From assembly GCA_016721725.1 (NCBI GenBank), contig JADKHN010000006.1, positions 682,001-746,000 on the forward strand: a stretch of DNA of 64,000 nt, written 5' to 3'. This stretch comes from Chitinophagaceae bacterium. GTDB lineage: Bacteria > Bacteroidota > Bacteroidia > Chitinophagales > Chitinophagaceae. A program made the translations under genes and the position numbers. This document shows, one piece after another, positions 17,119 through 25,844 of this stretch. Below the pieces are notes generated by a model. It was not told the origin of the DNA. It did no database searches and was given only the letters and a program-made list of their open reading frames with translations. Position 1 is the stretch's first letter. Each line of letters starts with the position of its first letter.

Positions 17119-17757
17119 TTATTTTTTCCGCAGATTGATGAAGAGTTCGGTATCCGCCCTTTTACTGAAGGAATTATAACAGATCTCAAAAGTATGAACC
17201 CTGAAATCCGCTTCAAAAAGTCCATTGTACTCCTGCGCGGAACCGCCAAAGGGCGGGCCCTGTTTGTCAAACTCCCGGTTGAACAAGACACCGACCAGCC
17301 GGCCCCCGGTGACCAGTAATTCCTTCATCCTCTTTGCATAGGCGGGTCTCAGAACGGGATCCAGTGCGCAGAAAAAAGTCTGCTCCAGGACCAGGTCATA
17401 TTCACCCTGGTGAGTAAAGAAATCAGCTTCTAATATCCGGATGCGGGAATCGCTTCCGAACTGCTTTCTGAGTTTAGCAACGGGTTCCGGGGCGATATCA
17501 ATCACGGTGACCTGGTTAAAACCTTTTTCCAGGAGATAGGCGGCCTCATACGAATTCCCGCAACCCGGGATCAGGATGCGGAGATCCTTGTCGGTCAGTT
17601 GATCTATATAAAATTTAAGCGGAGGAGATACCACTCCCAGGTCCCAACCCGTGGTTTGGGCCAGGTACTGGCTGTTCCAGAAAGACTGGTCTAGCTGGGG
17701 AATTTGAGTTGACGAAACGTCCCCCACCCTTTTCTTTGATGTATTATTTAGCGCCAT
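17119..17757 (-). CDS. SAM-dependent methyltransferase, TPMT-like
   Basis: 212 residues. The N-terminus W-N-S-Q-Y-L-A-x-T-T-G-W-D-L-G is the start signature of the thiopurine S-methyltransferase-like group, and ILIPGCGNSYEAAYLL (about residues 55-70) is the SAM-binding glycine motif, followed by VTVIDIAP. The substrate is unknown; members of this group methylate small thiols, selenium or halide compounds. It sits beside the sulfur module but its promoter side does not carry the palindrome. Confidence 0.8.
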   Translation of the reverse strand: MALNNTSKKRVGDVSSTQIPQLDQSFWNSQYLAQTTGWDLGVVSPPLKFYIDQLTDKDLRILIPGCGNSYEAAYLLEKGFNQVTVIDIAPEPVAKLRKQFGSDSRIRILEADFFTHQGEYDLVLEQTFFCALDPVLRPAYAKRMKELLVTGGRLVGVLFNREFDKQGPPFGGSAQEYNGLFEADFRVHTFEICYNSFSKRADTELFINLRKK

Positions 17758-17852
17758 CGCTCAAAGGTAGACCGGTTGGCGGTCTTCCCGGTTACGAAAA
17801 TGGATAAAAAAACCATTGCGCGATCATCGTGGTTTATTAAAGGCCATCCCGT

Positions 17853-17883
17853 AAAAAAAGCGCCCCGGTTTCCCGAAGCGCTT
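17853..17883 (-). terminator. terminator of the small gene at 17906
   Basis: On the minus strand AAGCGC pairs with GCGCTT and is followed by seven T. Confidence 0.65.
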
Positions 17884-17905
17884 CTAAAATTAAAATCCCA
17901 AATAC

Positions 17906-18181
17906 TTATTTTTTTGACTCAGCGTTCTCTTTCACTTTTGTTCCGCCGCGGTGGGTTGCGGCAATGGAAGCGAACCTGATCTTCAAACCGGCGATCTTCA
18001 GGTTATCGGATGAGGCCAGGTCTTTTTCAACGGCATTCTTCCTGCTGTCGAGCGCTTCATACAATACATTGATCTCATCCCAGTCCTCACGGCTGTACAA
18101 TTTCTTACTGTCGGCCACCACATCAACGAAATTCTTATAGACGCCTAAAATATTCGCGCCGGTGACAAATTCAAATTTCAT
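17906..18181 (-). CDS. small helical protein, apparently missing its N-terminus
   Basis: 91 residues if started at the ATG at 18181. From about residue 13 it reads as a charged helical protein (YKNFVDVV, YSREDWDEINVLYEAL, RKNAVEKDL) similar to small DUF6565-type Bacteroidota proteins, which normally begin with a signal peptide. The first dozen residues here are simply the antisense of the OmpA-like gene on the other strand, so the true 5' end seems lost. Family assignment is tentative. Confidence 0.45.
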   Translation of the reverse strand: MKFEFVTGANILGVYKNFVDVVADSKKLYSREDWDEINVLYEALDSRKNAVEKDLASSDNLKIAGLKIRFASIAATHRGGTKVKENAESKK

Positions 18182-18556
18182 GTCATCCCCGATCTTGCCT
18201 TCACCGAAGAGTTGGTTCAGAAGGTCAATGAGACCGCCAAAAAGATATTATTCAATAAAGGTCAATCCGTTCTTTCCTCTTCAGCTAAAGTCGCGCTGGA
18301 TGCACTTGCCGGTCTGTTGCAAAGCAATACAAATCTCGGGCTCAATATCCAGGGTCATGCCAGTAAAGAAGGAGAACATTACATCAACCTGGGTTTATCC
18401 AATTCAAGGGCGAATGCGGTCAGAGACTACCTGGTCTCCAGAGGAATTGATAAAAACAGACTCCAGGTATCCTATTTTGGATCTGGCGTACCATTAACCA
18501 ATGATCCTGCAAAGCAAGCAATTAACAGAAGGGTGGAGTTGAAGTTGATACAATAA
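18164..18556 (+). pseudogene. OmpA C-terminal (peptidoglycan-binding) domain, 5'-truncated
   Basis: The frame is open from 18149; recognisable sequence starts at about 18164 and runs through EELVQKVNETAKKILFNKG and a complete OmpA-like domain (INLGLSNSRANAVRDYLVSRGI, NRRVEL). No ATG exists in the frame; the only usable start is TTG at 18212 (114 aa). The signal peptide, beta-barrel and linker expected before such a domain are missing. OmpA domains tether the outer membrane to peptidoglycan. The truncated 5' end lies head-to-head with the truncated small gene on the other strand, which points to a deletion or misassembly at about 18140-18165. Confidence 0.7.
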
Positions 18557-18566
18557 AGGCTGGCAA

Positions 18567-18608
18567 ATAAAAAAGGCGTCAGGTCGGTTTGGAACCGTCC
18601 TGACGCCT
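18567..18608 (-). terminator. terminator of tmRNA
   Basis: Stem AGGCGTCAGG/CCTGACGCCT; on the minus strand it ends in a run of six T. It lies downstream of the tmRNA 3' end. Confidence 0.75.
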
Positions 18609-18611
18609 GGC

Positions 18612-18671
18612 ATAGCCTCCTTAGATAAAGCTATGGTTTAGCCACCGTCGCTGAAGCTATGGTGGCTAAAG
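18612..18671. repeat. double-hairpin intergenic repeat downstream of tmRNA
   Basis: TTTAGCCACC and GGTGGCTAAA form a 10-bp perfect inverted repeat, preceded by a related AGCCTCC...AAAGCTATGG segment. A similar TTTGGCTAAAGCT piece occurs near 19540. The pattern looks like a REP-like element. Confidence 0.5.
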
Positions 18672-19040
18672 TGGAGCTGCAGGGAATCGAACCCTGGTCC
18701 AAACATACTCGCCGTAAGCTTTCTACATGTTTATTTATGCATTGGTTGTCGGGAAACGGCAGGAGCATAACAAACCAACCGGATCCTTAGATGAATGGTC
18801 TTGAGCAACGGTCACATCATTCCGTTACAGCATCCCGTTTTGTTTTTGAGTCGGCGGAGGAACATGGTAACAGGACAACCTGTTCAACGGCCCTAATGAC
18901 TACCTGATCAATGATTAGGCAGCCATGGCATACTGTGTATTGCCATTTAAAAGTTTCGTATTCTGATTAAACTGCTAATTACGCAACGCAGTACATGCTT
19001 ACACTTACAAAGAACTATGCTGTCAAAACCGGTCAGCCCC
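18672..19040 (-). ncRNA. ssrA: tmRNA
   Basis: A 369-base gene. The 5' end GGGGCTG (from 19040) pairs with CAGCTCC at the 3' end, and the TpsiC arm GGTTCGATTCC is complete; CCA is not encoded. The tag frame, at 18944-18915 on the minus strand, reads G-N-T-Q-Y-A-M-A-A then TAA, close to other Bacteroidota tags. It rescues stalled ribosomes by trans-translation with SmpB. A decayed GIY-YIG gene begins 23 bp upstream of its 5' end, followed by a second copy of the tmRNA 5' end. The promoter directly upstream is weak (no clear TAnnTTTG), possibly because of that insertion. Confidence 0.95.
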
Positions 19041-19062
19041 GGTATAATTAGAAATAAATTAT

Positions 19063-19350
19063 TTATCTATTTTTATACAATTCCTTTAATTTATTTGCAA
19101 TCTCAGGATACCTTTTAAGATTTTCGATATACTTCTTACTTTTCATGTTTTGAATATGCTTCTCAATCCCCTGGCTTGTTCATATGCCAAATCATCAATT
19201 GAATAATTTAGTTCCCAGTCATCAGCTTTACATGTAAAACTGTCTCTATTTTTTACTGAGATGTTCTTCAATTCTTTCATCCAGATTTAAACAACTTCCT
19301 ATATAATATTTGTCAAGTTTTTTTGAAAAAAGCAAATATACACTAGCCAT
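19063..19350 (-). pseudogene. GIY-YIG nuclease family protein, frameshifted
   Basis: From the ATG at 19350 the reading starts VYLLFSKKLDKYYIGSCLNLDERI, the GIY-YIG signature (VY...YYIG), and stops after 34 codons. A one-base shift at an A6 run (19239-19244) restores SFTCKADDWELNYSIDDLAYEQAR, and a second shift at a G4 run (19167-19170) restores IEKHIQNMKSKKYIENLKRYPE, ending at 19063. So it is a single-domain, about 96-residue GIY-YIG protein with two one-base losses at homopolymers. It lies between the tmRNA gene and a duplicate of the tmRNA 5' end, as would a small mobile element inserted at ssrA. Confidence 0.8.
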
Positions 19351-19381
19351 AAAATAAAACTTGTTGCAGGTACAGGCTTAC

Positions 19382-19399
19382 TCCCGATAGCTATCGGGA
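19382..19399. repeat. 18-bp palindrome, copy 1 in tmRNA fragment
   Basis: Perfect palindrome TCCCGATAGCTATCGGGA, identical to the insert in the tRNA-Val copies. Confidence 0.95.
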
Positions 19400-19420
19400 T
19401 ACAAAGAACTATGCTGTCAA

Positions 19421-19438
19421 TCCCGATAGCTATCGGGA
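19421..19438. repeat. 18-bp palindrome, copy 2 in tmRNA fragment
   Basis: Second identical copy, 21 bases from the first. Confidence 0.95.
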
Positions 19439-19656
19439 CGGTCAGCCCGGGTCAGTTGGCAGTCGACAGATCGCAGTTGGCAATCCGCTTGCTGCGTTAT
19501 GAACAGTTTGCAAAGTTACATAAGAAAGTTGGCAACCCTCTTTGGCTAAAGCTACAGAGAACAAATGGGCAATTGGCTTTATGGTAAACTAACTGCTCAT
19601 CGTTTAACATGAAGTTACTGACTGTGAACTGTGAACTGAAAACTGAGAACTTTTCA

Positions 19657-21058
19657 CTACTTCCCCTTCCCCCATCCAAACCAGTCATTCCCGTTCGCGT
19701 ACAACATGAGCGCCAGGAGGATCACCATCCCCACGATCTGCGCATACTCCAGGAACTTCTCGCTGGGTTTGCGGCCGGTGATCATCTCAATGATGGTGAA
19801 GACCACATGTCCTCCATCTAAGGCCGGAATTGGCAAAAGGTTCATGAAGGCCAGTACAATGGAAAAGAAAGCCGTGATGGTCCAGAAATGTTCCCAATCC
19901 CAATGGTCGCCGGCAAAAACCGATCCCATGGCCTTGAAACCACCGACCCCTTTATAGGCGCCGGTTGAAGGACTCAATATCTTTTTGAACTGGTCGATAT
20001 AGAATTTCAGTTCACTGCCGGCCCTGGCCACTCCGGCCGGGAAGGCTGCGAAGAAGCCGTATTTCTTCACCGTGTATTTGTAGATACCCAGGCTATCATA
20101 CTGCTCCGGGGTATTGGGCTGCCAGAAACCCACGCGACGGTCTTCGGTGAGGCGCGTGTTGATGAGCATGACCGCCGGAACGCCGGTGGCCGGATCCTTG
20201 CGGTTCACCAACAGTTGTACGCTGTCTCCCTTTTTCTTATCCTTCATCGCAGAAATGTACTCATCATAGAATTCCGTTTTGACCGAATCAATGGCAAGGA
20301 TGGCATCGCCTTTTCTTAACCCGGCCTTATAGACCGTTGCGGTATCATCCACCGACATCACCAATACAGGCACACGCGGACTGATCAGCGGTCCGTCAGC
20401 CATCTTCTTCTTTTCCACCAGTTTGCCGATGAGGTCAACCGGCATGGCCAGTTCCATGGGCTTGCCATCCCGTTCAATGCGGACCGTTTTATCAACGATC
20501 AGTACTTTTTCAGGATATCGGTGTATTCCGTTACGGGGTTCCATCAACTGCCAGGATCTTATCGCCGTTCTTGAAACCCAGGCTGTTGAAGAGGGAATCG
20601 TTGAACGTGATGCCGTATTTCAGCGACGCGTTGGAAATCTTCTTTTCACCCCAGACCATCAGGATCATGGCATAGATCAGGAACGCGAGCAGGATATTGA
20701 CCGTGACACCGCCGATCATGATGATCAAGCGCTGCCAGGCCGGTTTGCTCCTGAATTCCCAGGGTTGCGGAGGTTGCTTGAGGGCTTCCTTGTCCATACT
20801 CTCATCCACCATGCCCGCGATCTTGACATAACCGCCCAGGGGCAGCCAGCCGATGCCATAAACGGTATCGCCGATCTTCTTTTTCACGATGGAGAACCAG
20901 GGATCGAAGAAGAGGTAGAATTTCTCCACCCGGCACTTGAACCATTTGGCCGTGATATAATGTCCGAATTCGTGCAGGATGACGAGAATGGAGAGCGAGA
21001 GAAGCAATTGCGCCACTTTCAGTCCTACACTGCTCCAGTTTATAGCTAATAATTCCAT
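19657..21058 (-). pseudogene. rseP: RIP metalloprotease RseP (site-2 protease), frameshifted
   Basis: The N-terminal part (21058-20531) has a membrane segment with the zinc motif HEFGH, the GWLPLGGYVKIAGM motif and a PDZ start. The C-terminal part (to 19657) completes the PDZ domain (YKAGLRKGDAILAIDS) and has the third zinc ligand region (NLLPIPALDGGHVVF). RseP cleaves membrane-spanning regulators such as anti-sigma factors. The two parts are joined only if two bases missing near 20531 (after ACCCCG) and at the T5 run 20506-20510 are restored; the intervening sequence then reads VTEYTDILKKVLIVDK. The protein is otherwise normal, so this may be a sequence error. Confidence 0.88.
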
Positions 21059-21160
21059 TTAAGGTTTTCAGTTTTAATGTTGAAAGTGGCTGAAACTGTA
21101 CAAGAGTGCGACGCAACTAAAGTTTCATAGTAGTACTAAAGATGGTCCCAAAACATTCAC

Positions 21161-22328
21161 TTACAGGTTAATCAGCGAAGCGGCAAAATTACGGGCTTCG
21201 CCGTCGCTGTCAAAATATTCCTGCAAGCTGGGTTTTTCGATGAAAGCGGTATTCTGCATGGTTTTTTCCACCACGGCGGTCATGTCTCAAAAGCCAATAC
21301 GGTTGCGCAGAAAGGCCCAGACGGCGATCTCGTTTGCAGCATTGAGGATACAGGGCATGTTGCCGCCTTTATAAAGCGCATCGGTGGCCAGGGCAAGATT
21401 TCTGAAAGTTTTAACATCGGGCTCGTCAAAAGCGAGGTTGGGATAGCGCCTGAAATCCATCCGGGGGTACTGGGTCCGGATCCTTTGCGGAAAGGCCATC
21501 GCGTATTGGATGGGCAGTTTCATATCCGGCAGGCCCATTTGCGCCTTGATGCTGCCGTCCTCGAACTGCACCATACTGTGGATGATGCTCTGGGGATGGA
21601 TGACCACCTGGATCTGGTCGGGACGCAGGTTGAACAGCCATTTGGCCTCGATCATCTCCAGTCCCTTGTTCATGAGTGTGGCCGAATCGATGGATATCTT
21701 GGCGCCCATGCTCCAATTGGGGTGTTGAAGGGCGTGATCACGTTTTACATTGACCAGGAAATTGGGTTTCTTCCCCAGGAAAGGACCGCCGCTGGCGGTC
21801 AGGATGATCTTTTCGATCGGGTTGCGGGATTCACCCACCAGGCATTGGAAGATGGCGGAATGCTCCGAATCGACCGGGATGATGGGCACCCTTTTTCAAT
21901 GGCCCGGACATCACGATATCGCCGGCCACCACCAGTGTCTCTTTATTGGCGAGGGCCACGGCCTTGCCCTTATCCACGGCTTTTAAGGTAGGCTTGAGTC
22001 CGGCGAAACCGACAATGGCCGCCAGCATCATATCATAGGTGTCGAAATCGGCCACTTCTTCCAGCGCCGTTTCACCGGCAAAGACCTTGGTATCGGTGGA
22101 AGACAGGGCCGAACGGACTTTTTCATAACGGGACTCATCGCCGATGACCACGGCATTCGGGGAGAATTCGATCGCCTGTTTCACCAGGAGTTCATCATTC
22201 GACTGCGCCGTGAGGATCTCCACTTCAAACAATCCGGGATTGTCGCGGATGACATCCAGCGCCTGTGTGCCGATGGAACCGGTGGAACCGAAGATGGCGA
22301 TGCGTTTCTTTATGCCCTGTTCACTCAT
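21161..22328 (-). pseudogene. dxr: 1-deoxy-D-xylulose-5-phosphate reductoisomerase, frameshifted
   Basis: Second enzyme of the MEP isoprenoid pathway (DXP to MEP, NADPH). The N-terminus has the dinucleotide motif IFGSTGSIGTQAL and ALANKETLVVAGD. The C-terminal part carries PVDSEHSAIFQCL, ILTASGGPF, HPNWSMGAKISIDSATLMNKGLE and the NAANE motif. The parts are in different frames. Two missing G residues in GGG-like runs at about 21891-21906 would restore AIEKGVPIIPVDSEH. A TGA at 21289-21287 also interrupts the last 42 or so codons, which continue in frame to 21161 with family-like sequence. Loss of dxr would be lethal in most bacteria, so sequence error is likely. Confidence 0.88.
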
Positions 22329-22355
22329 TAATTAAGGGGTATTGTGTCGACAAAT

Positions 22356-23683
22356 CTAACTTAATAATTGTTGTAACGCAATTTTCGCCCTGTCAAAGCG
22401 GAATTTCCCCATGACCTCCTCCATCCTGCTCAGGATCCGGTCGTTGCAGAGGTTGCCAATGGAACCCTCATGGGTATGGTGCAGCGAAGCTTCCGGGCTG
22501 AAACGACCTTCTTCAATGGCCTGCCCCACCTGCCGGTAGGCCTCCTGAAAGGTATGCCCTGCAGGACCAGTTTATTCACTTCCTCCACACTGAATAGGTA
22601 TTTGAATTTCTCATCCCGGAGGAGTTCTTTTCAATGTGGATATTCGATAGCATCAGCATGGCCAGCTCGATACAGGACCGAAGGTTGCTGAAGGCGGGTA
22701 TGATATGTTCTTTGATGAGCTGAAGGTCGCGGTGATAGCCCGAAGGCAGGTTGACCGTCATCATCATGATCTCGTTGGGCAGGGCCTGGATGCGGTTGCC
22801 ATGGGCGCGGATCAGTTCAAATACATCGGGATTCTTTTTATGGGGCATGATGCTGCTGCCGGTGGTGAGTTCATCGGGAAAACTGATGAAACCGAATTGC
22901 GGATTCAGGTAAAGGCAGGCATCCATGGAGAAGCGGGAAAGCGTAGCCGCGATATTCGCCAGGGCGGAGGCGACGATCCGTTCCGCCTTTCCCTGCCCAT
23001 CTGGGCGTAGACCACATTATAATTGAGGTCGTCGAAACCCAGCAGGTCGGTCGTCATTTGCCGGTTCACCGGGAAGGATGAACCATAACCGGCCGCGGAA
23101 CCCAAGGGATTCCTATTGACCACCCGGTAAGCCGATTCGCAAACCAGGAGATCATCCACCAGGCTTTCGGCATAGGCGCCAAACCACAGACCGAAGGAAG
23201 AAGGCATGGCCAGTTGTAAATGGGTGTAGCCTGGTAAAAGATCTTCTTTATGTTTTTCACTCAGACTGATGAGCAGGTCAAATAATTTCCGGGTTGAATG
23301 AACCGTTTCTTCCAGTTCGCTGCGCAGGAAGAGTTTCAGGTCGGTGAGCACCTGGTCGTTACGGCTGCGGGCGCTGTGTATCTTTTGCCGGTATCACCCA
23401 GTTCCTGGGTAAGCATCCATTCAACCTGGGAGTGAATGTCTTCCATGCCTTCCTCCAGTATGAAGTTACCGGCCTCGATCTGACGGTAGATCCTGACCAG
23501 GGAGGCACGAAGTGAATCCAGTTCGGGTTTTGTCAGTAACCCGACCGATTCCAGCATGGTACTATGGGCGATGGAGCCCAACACATCAAATGGCGCGAGC
23601 ATGAGATCGAGTTCCCGGTCCATCCCTACCGTAAAACGCTCAACACTTTCAGCGGATGTTGTATTTTTCTGCCAAAGCTTCAT
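22356..23683 (-). pseudogene. argH: argininosuccinate lyase, multiply frameshifted
   Basis: Last step of arginine synthesis (argininosuccinate to arginine and fumarate). All regions are present in order: N-terminal helices, IHSARSRNDQV, LPGYTHLQLAMP, NPLGSAAGYG, the signature GSSIMPHKKNPD and a C-terminus ending LLS. Four one-base losses break the frame, near 23383 (A run), 22988 (A run), 22628 (A run) and 22546 (CC). Every one lies in a short homopolymer, and restoring the bases gives a normal lyase. It is last in the arg operon, after argE. Confidence 0.88.
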
Positions 23684-23774
23684 GCTATTTTGAATTTTGA
23701 TTTTTGGATCTAAATTGATCAGGCACTGTTAATAAAAATGTATCATCTTAAATGACGCAGCCAACTGCCAACTG

Positions 23775-24848
23775 CTAACTGCTAACTGCTACTAATCTCA
23801 ACAACTCTATATAATCATAAATCCCCTTACTTATTTCTTCTACCTCAATATACTCATCCGCCATATGGCTTCGGGCGCTGTCTCCGGGCCCCATTTTTAA
23901 AGCCGGAAAAGGCATCAGGGCTTTGTCGGATAAGGTGGGCGAACCGTAAACCGTTTTACCGAGTTGGATGCCCGCCTGGACAAGGGGATGATCCAATGAT
24001 ATGGAAGTGGAACGCAACCGCGTGCTCCTGGGTTTGATCTCGCAATTCAGTTCTTTCCTGAGCTTGTCCAGGATCTCCTCAAATGAAGTCAATTCATTGG
24101 CCCGGACATCGATCACAAAATGACATTCGCCGGGCACCACATTATGTTGCCGATTGGGTGTATCCATGACCGTTACCTGCATCGTCGTTGGCCCCAGCAA
24201 TGGACTCACCTTTTCGAATGACAGATTCATGATCCTTGCGATATCTTCCATTGCGGCGTAGATCGCATTGACCCCTTCCCCCCTGGCGGCATGCCCGGCC
24301 CTGCCTTTTGAGACGCAGTCGAGCACCATCAGTCCGCGTTCGGCCACCGCCATTTGCATTTGCGTGGGTTCCCCAACGATGGCGAATGCAACCGGACCCA
24401 ATTCGGGCAATACCGATTCGATCCCGTTCGGGCCGCTGATCTCTTCTTCCGCGGAGGCGACCAGGATGATATTATATGCCAGGTCCTCGCGCTCATAAAA
24501 ATGGAGGAAGGCGGCGATCAGCGCAACCAATGCGCCACCTGCGTCGTTGCTGCCGAGTCCGTAAAGCTTGCCGTCTTTTTCAACCGGGTTGAAAGGATCC
24601 AAAACATACCCGGCAGCCGGCTTGACCGTATCATGATGAGAATTCAGTAAAAGGGTTGGTTTCGTGTCGCTGAAATACTTATTCCTGGCAATGATATTAT
24701 TTCCGTTTCGTATAGTGGGAATATCATGCGACGCAAAATGATCCGCGATCAGCGATGCCGTTCCTTCTTCCTGCCCGGAGTAAGAGGAGGTCGCGATCAG
24801 CTTCTTTAACAAGCTAAATGCATCCGTATGGTTTTCCTTCCTATCCAT
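23775..24848 (-). CDS. argE: M20 metallopeptidase, N-acyl-ornithine deacetylase
   Basis: 357 residues. Zinc ligands and motifs of M20 hydrolases are visible: NSHHDTV (about 70-76), G-S-N-D-A-G-G, ASAEEEISG with the catalytic Glu, and VGEPT. Between argB and argH in an arginine operon the role is deacylation of N-acetyl- or, in Bacteroidota, possibly N-succinylornithine or the citrulline derivative made by ArgF'. A DapE-like activity is the alternative but context argues against it. The start overlaps the argB stop by eight bases. Intact, unlike its neighbours. Confidence 0.85.
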   Translation of the reverse strand: MDRKENHTDAFSLLKKLIATSSYSGQEEGTASLIADHFASHDIPTIRNGNNIIARNKYFSDTKPTLLLNSHHDTVKPAAGYVLDPFNPVEKDGKLYGLGSNDAGGALVALIAAFLHFYEREDLAYNIILVASAEEEISGPNGIESVLPELGPVAFAIVGEPTQMQMAVAERGLMVLDCVSKGRAGHAARGEGVNAIYAAMEDIARIMNLSFEKVSPLLGPTTMQVTVMDTPNRQHNVVPGECHFVIDVRANELTSFEEILDKLRKELNCEIKPRSTRLRSTSISLDHPLVQAGIQLGKTVYGSPTLSDKALMPFPALKMGPGDSARSHMADEYIEVEEISKGIYDYIELLRLVAVSS

Positions 24849-25406
24849 TTTTTATCAGGGTTCCAAGGGTTTCACCGGTTGTATTACGCAGGATATCCTT
24901 CGCGTGGCCGATCAGCACTTCCCCTACTCCTTTATCCAGTGCGGAAAAAGCATTGTCGATCTTCGGGATCATGCCTTCGAAGAGTTTTTTTTCAGCGGTC
25001 AGTGACCGGTATTTTTCTTTGGTGATCAGGGGTATGACCGATCCTTCGTCTTCCACATTTTCCAATACCCCGGCCTTATCAAAAGGGCTTGCAGTGCAGC
25101 CACGATCTGCTTATTCACCAGTCCGCCATAGACCATCGTCACCAGGTCGAGTGTAGCCGCATCCGTGATCCTCCGACCGTTGACGTAATTGGGTGTCAAT
25201 CCCAATTGCTCACCCAACTTGGAGGCGATCTTTCCTCCTCCATGCACCAGGATCTTATTTTCCCTGATGGCAGCCAGTTCAGCAAGAAATGCCTGCAGCG
25301 CCGCATCATCATCAATGATGTTCCCACCGATCTTGATGACGAAGAGTTTGCCCCCGGCCCCTGAAGGGGAGTTATTCGAAGTCCCTAAGTTTTCTTTTGC
25401 TTTCAT
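24841..25406 (-). pseudogene. argB: acetylglutamate kinase, with N-terminal element-derived sequence and an internal deletion
   Basis: Residues from KLFVIKIGGNIIDD (glycine-rich ATP site) through HGGGKIASKLGE and NGRRITD to VYGGLVNKQIVAALQA are clearly ArgB, and so is the C-terminus (SVIPLITKEKY, MIPKIDNAF). Between them, at about 25084, roughly 80 residues normal for the family are missing and the frame changes, so no complete kinase can be made. The N-terminus from the ATG at 25406 includes S-N-N-S-P-S-G-A-G-G, which is translated terminal repeat of the DUF559 element, and the frame is open upstream into the DUF559 gene. The kinase phosphorylates N-acetylglutamate (or the succinyl analogue). 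Confidence 0.85.
25351..25371. repeat. terminal inverted repeat, argB side
   Basis: CCCCCGGCCCCTGAAGGGG plus AG; the reverse complement matches the repeat at 25845 with one difference. It also contains its own CCCCT/AGGGG stem. Confidence 0.8.
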
Positions 25407-25792
25407 CTGCAGACTGCTGACTAAATCGCCTATTTTTTTTAACGTTATTTCAATTCTATTAAGTACCTCTTCATTAGTGAAGCGTATTATCGTTATGCCA
25501 AAATGCTTTATTTCATCTTCCCTGATTTCATCGGATATTCTTGACTCCAGACCCAAATGATACCCGCCATCAATTTCAATCACCAGCTTTACCGAATGGC
25601 AATAAAAATCCGCAATGTATTTTGACAAAGGATGTTGCCTTCTGAATTTCACATTCCATTCATTCTTTCTTAATGCTAACCAAAGCGTCTCCTCCGCAGG
25701 GGTCATCCTGCCCTTAATTCTTCCGCTCGCTGAAATATCACCTTATTTGCTCCATAATGCATGTCCCAGCGTTCATCCTTCGCTTGCTGCAT
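25407..25792 (-). pseudogene. DUF559 (VSR-like) endonuclease domain protein, frameshifted
   Basis: The first 30 codons (ATG at 25792; M-Q-Q-A-K-D-E-R, GANKVIFQRAEELRA) end in a stop, and the rest follows in another frame from MTPAEETLW at 25706. That part shows the DUF559 signature FRRQHPLSKYIADFYCHSVKLVIEIDGGYH and ends FTNEEVLNRIEITLKKI. DUF559 is a PD-(D/E)xK-like fold related to very-short-patch-repair nucleases. There is no stop before argB, so the frame reads through the terminal repeat into the kinase. Confidence 0.8.
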
Positions 25793-25844
25793 AATATCCT
25801 TATAATACTTATTTATACAAAAGAATAATATTAACGAAATTCTC

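Larger units (their letters stand above)
19364..19450 (-). repeat. duplicated tmRNA 5' fragment carrying two palindrome insertions
   Basis: The 21-base core identical to the tmRNA gene (19401-19420 with its flanking t) is flanked on both sides by further tmRNA sequence (GCTTAC, GGTCAGCCC). At two points three tmRNA bases are replaced by TCCCGATAGCTATCGGGA: ACT by 19382-19399 and AAC by 19421-19438. Orientation is the same as the tmRNA. Confidence 0.85.
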
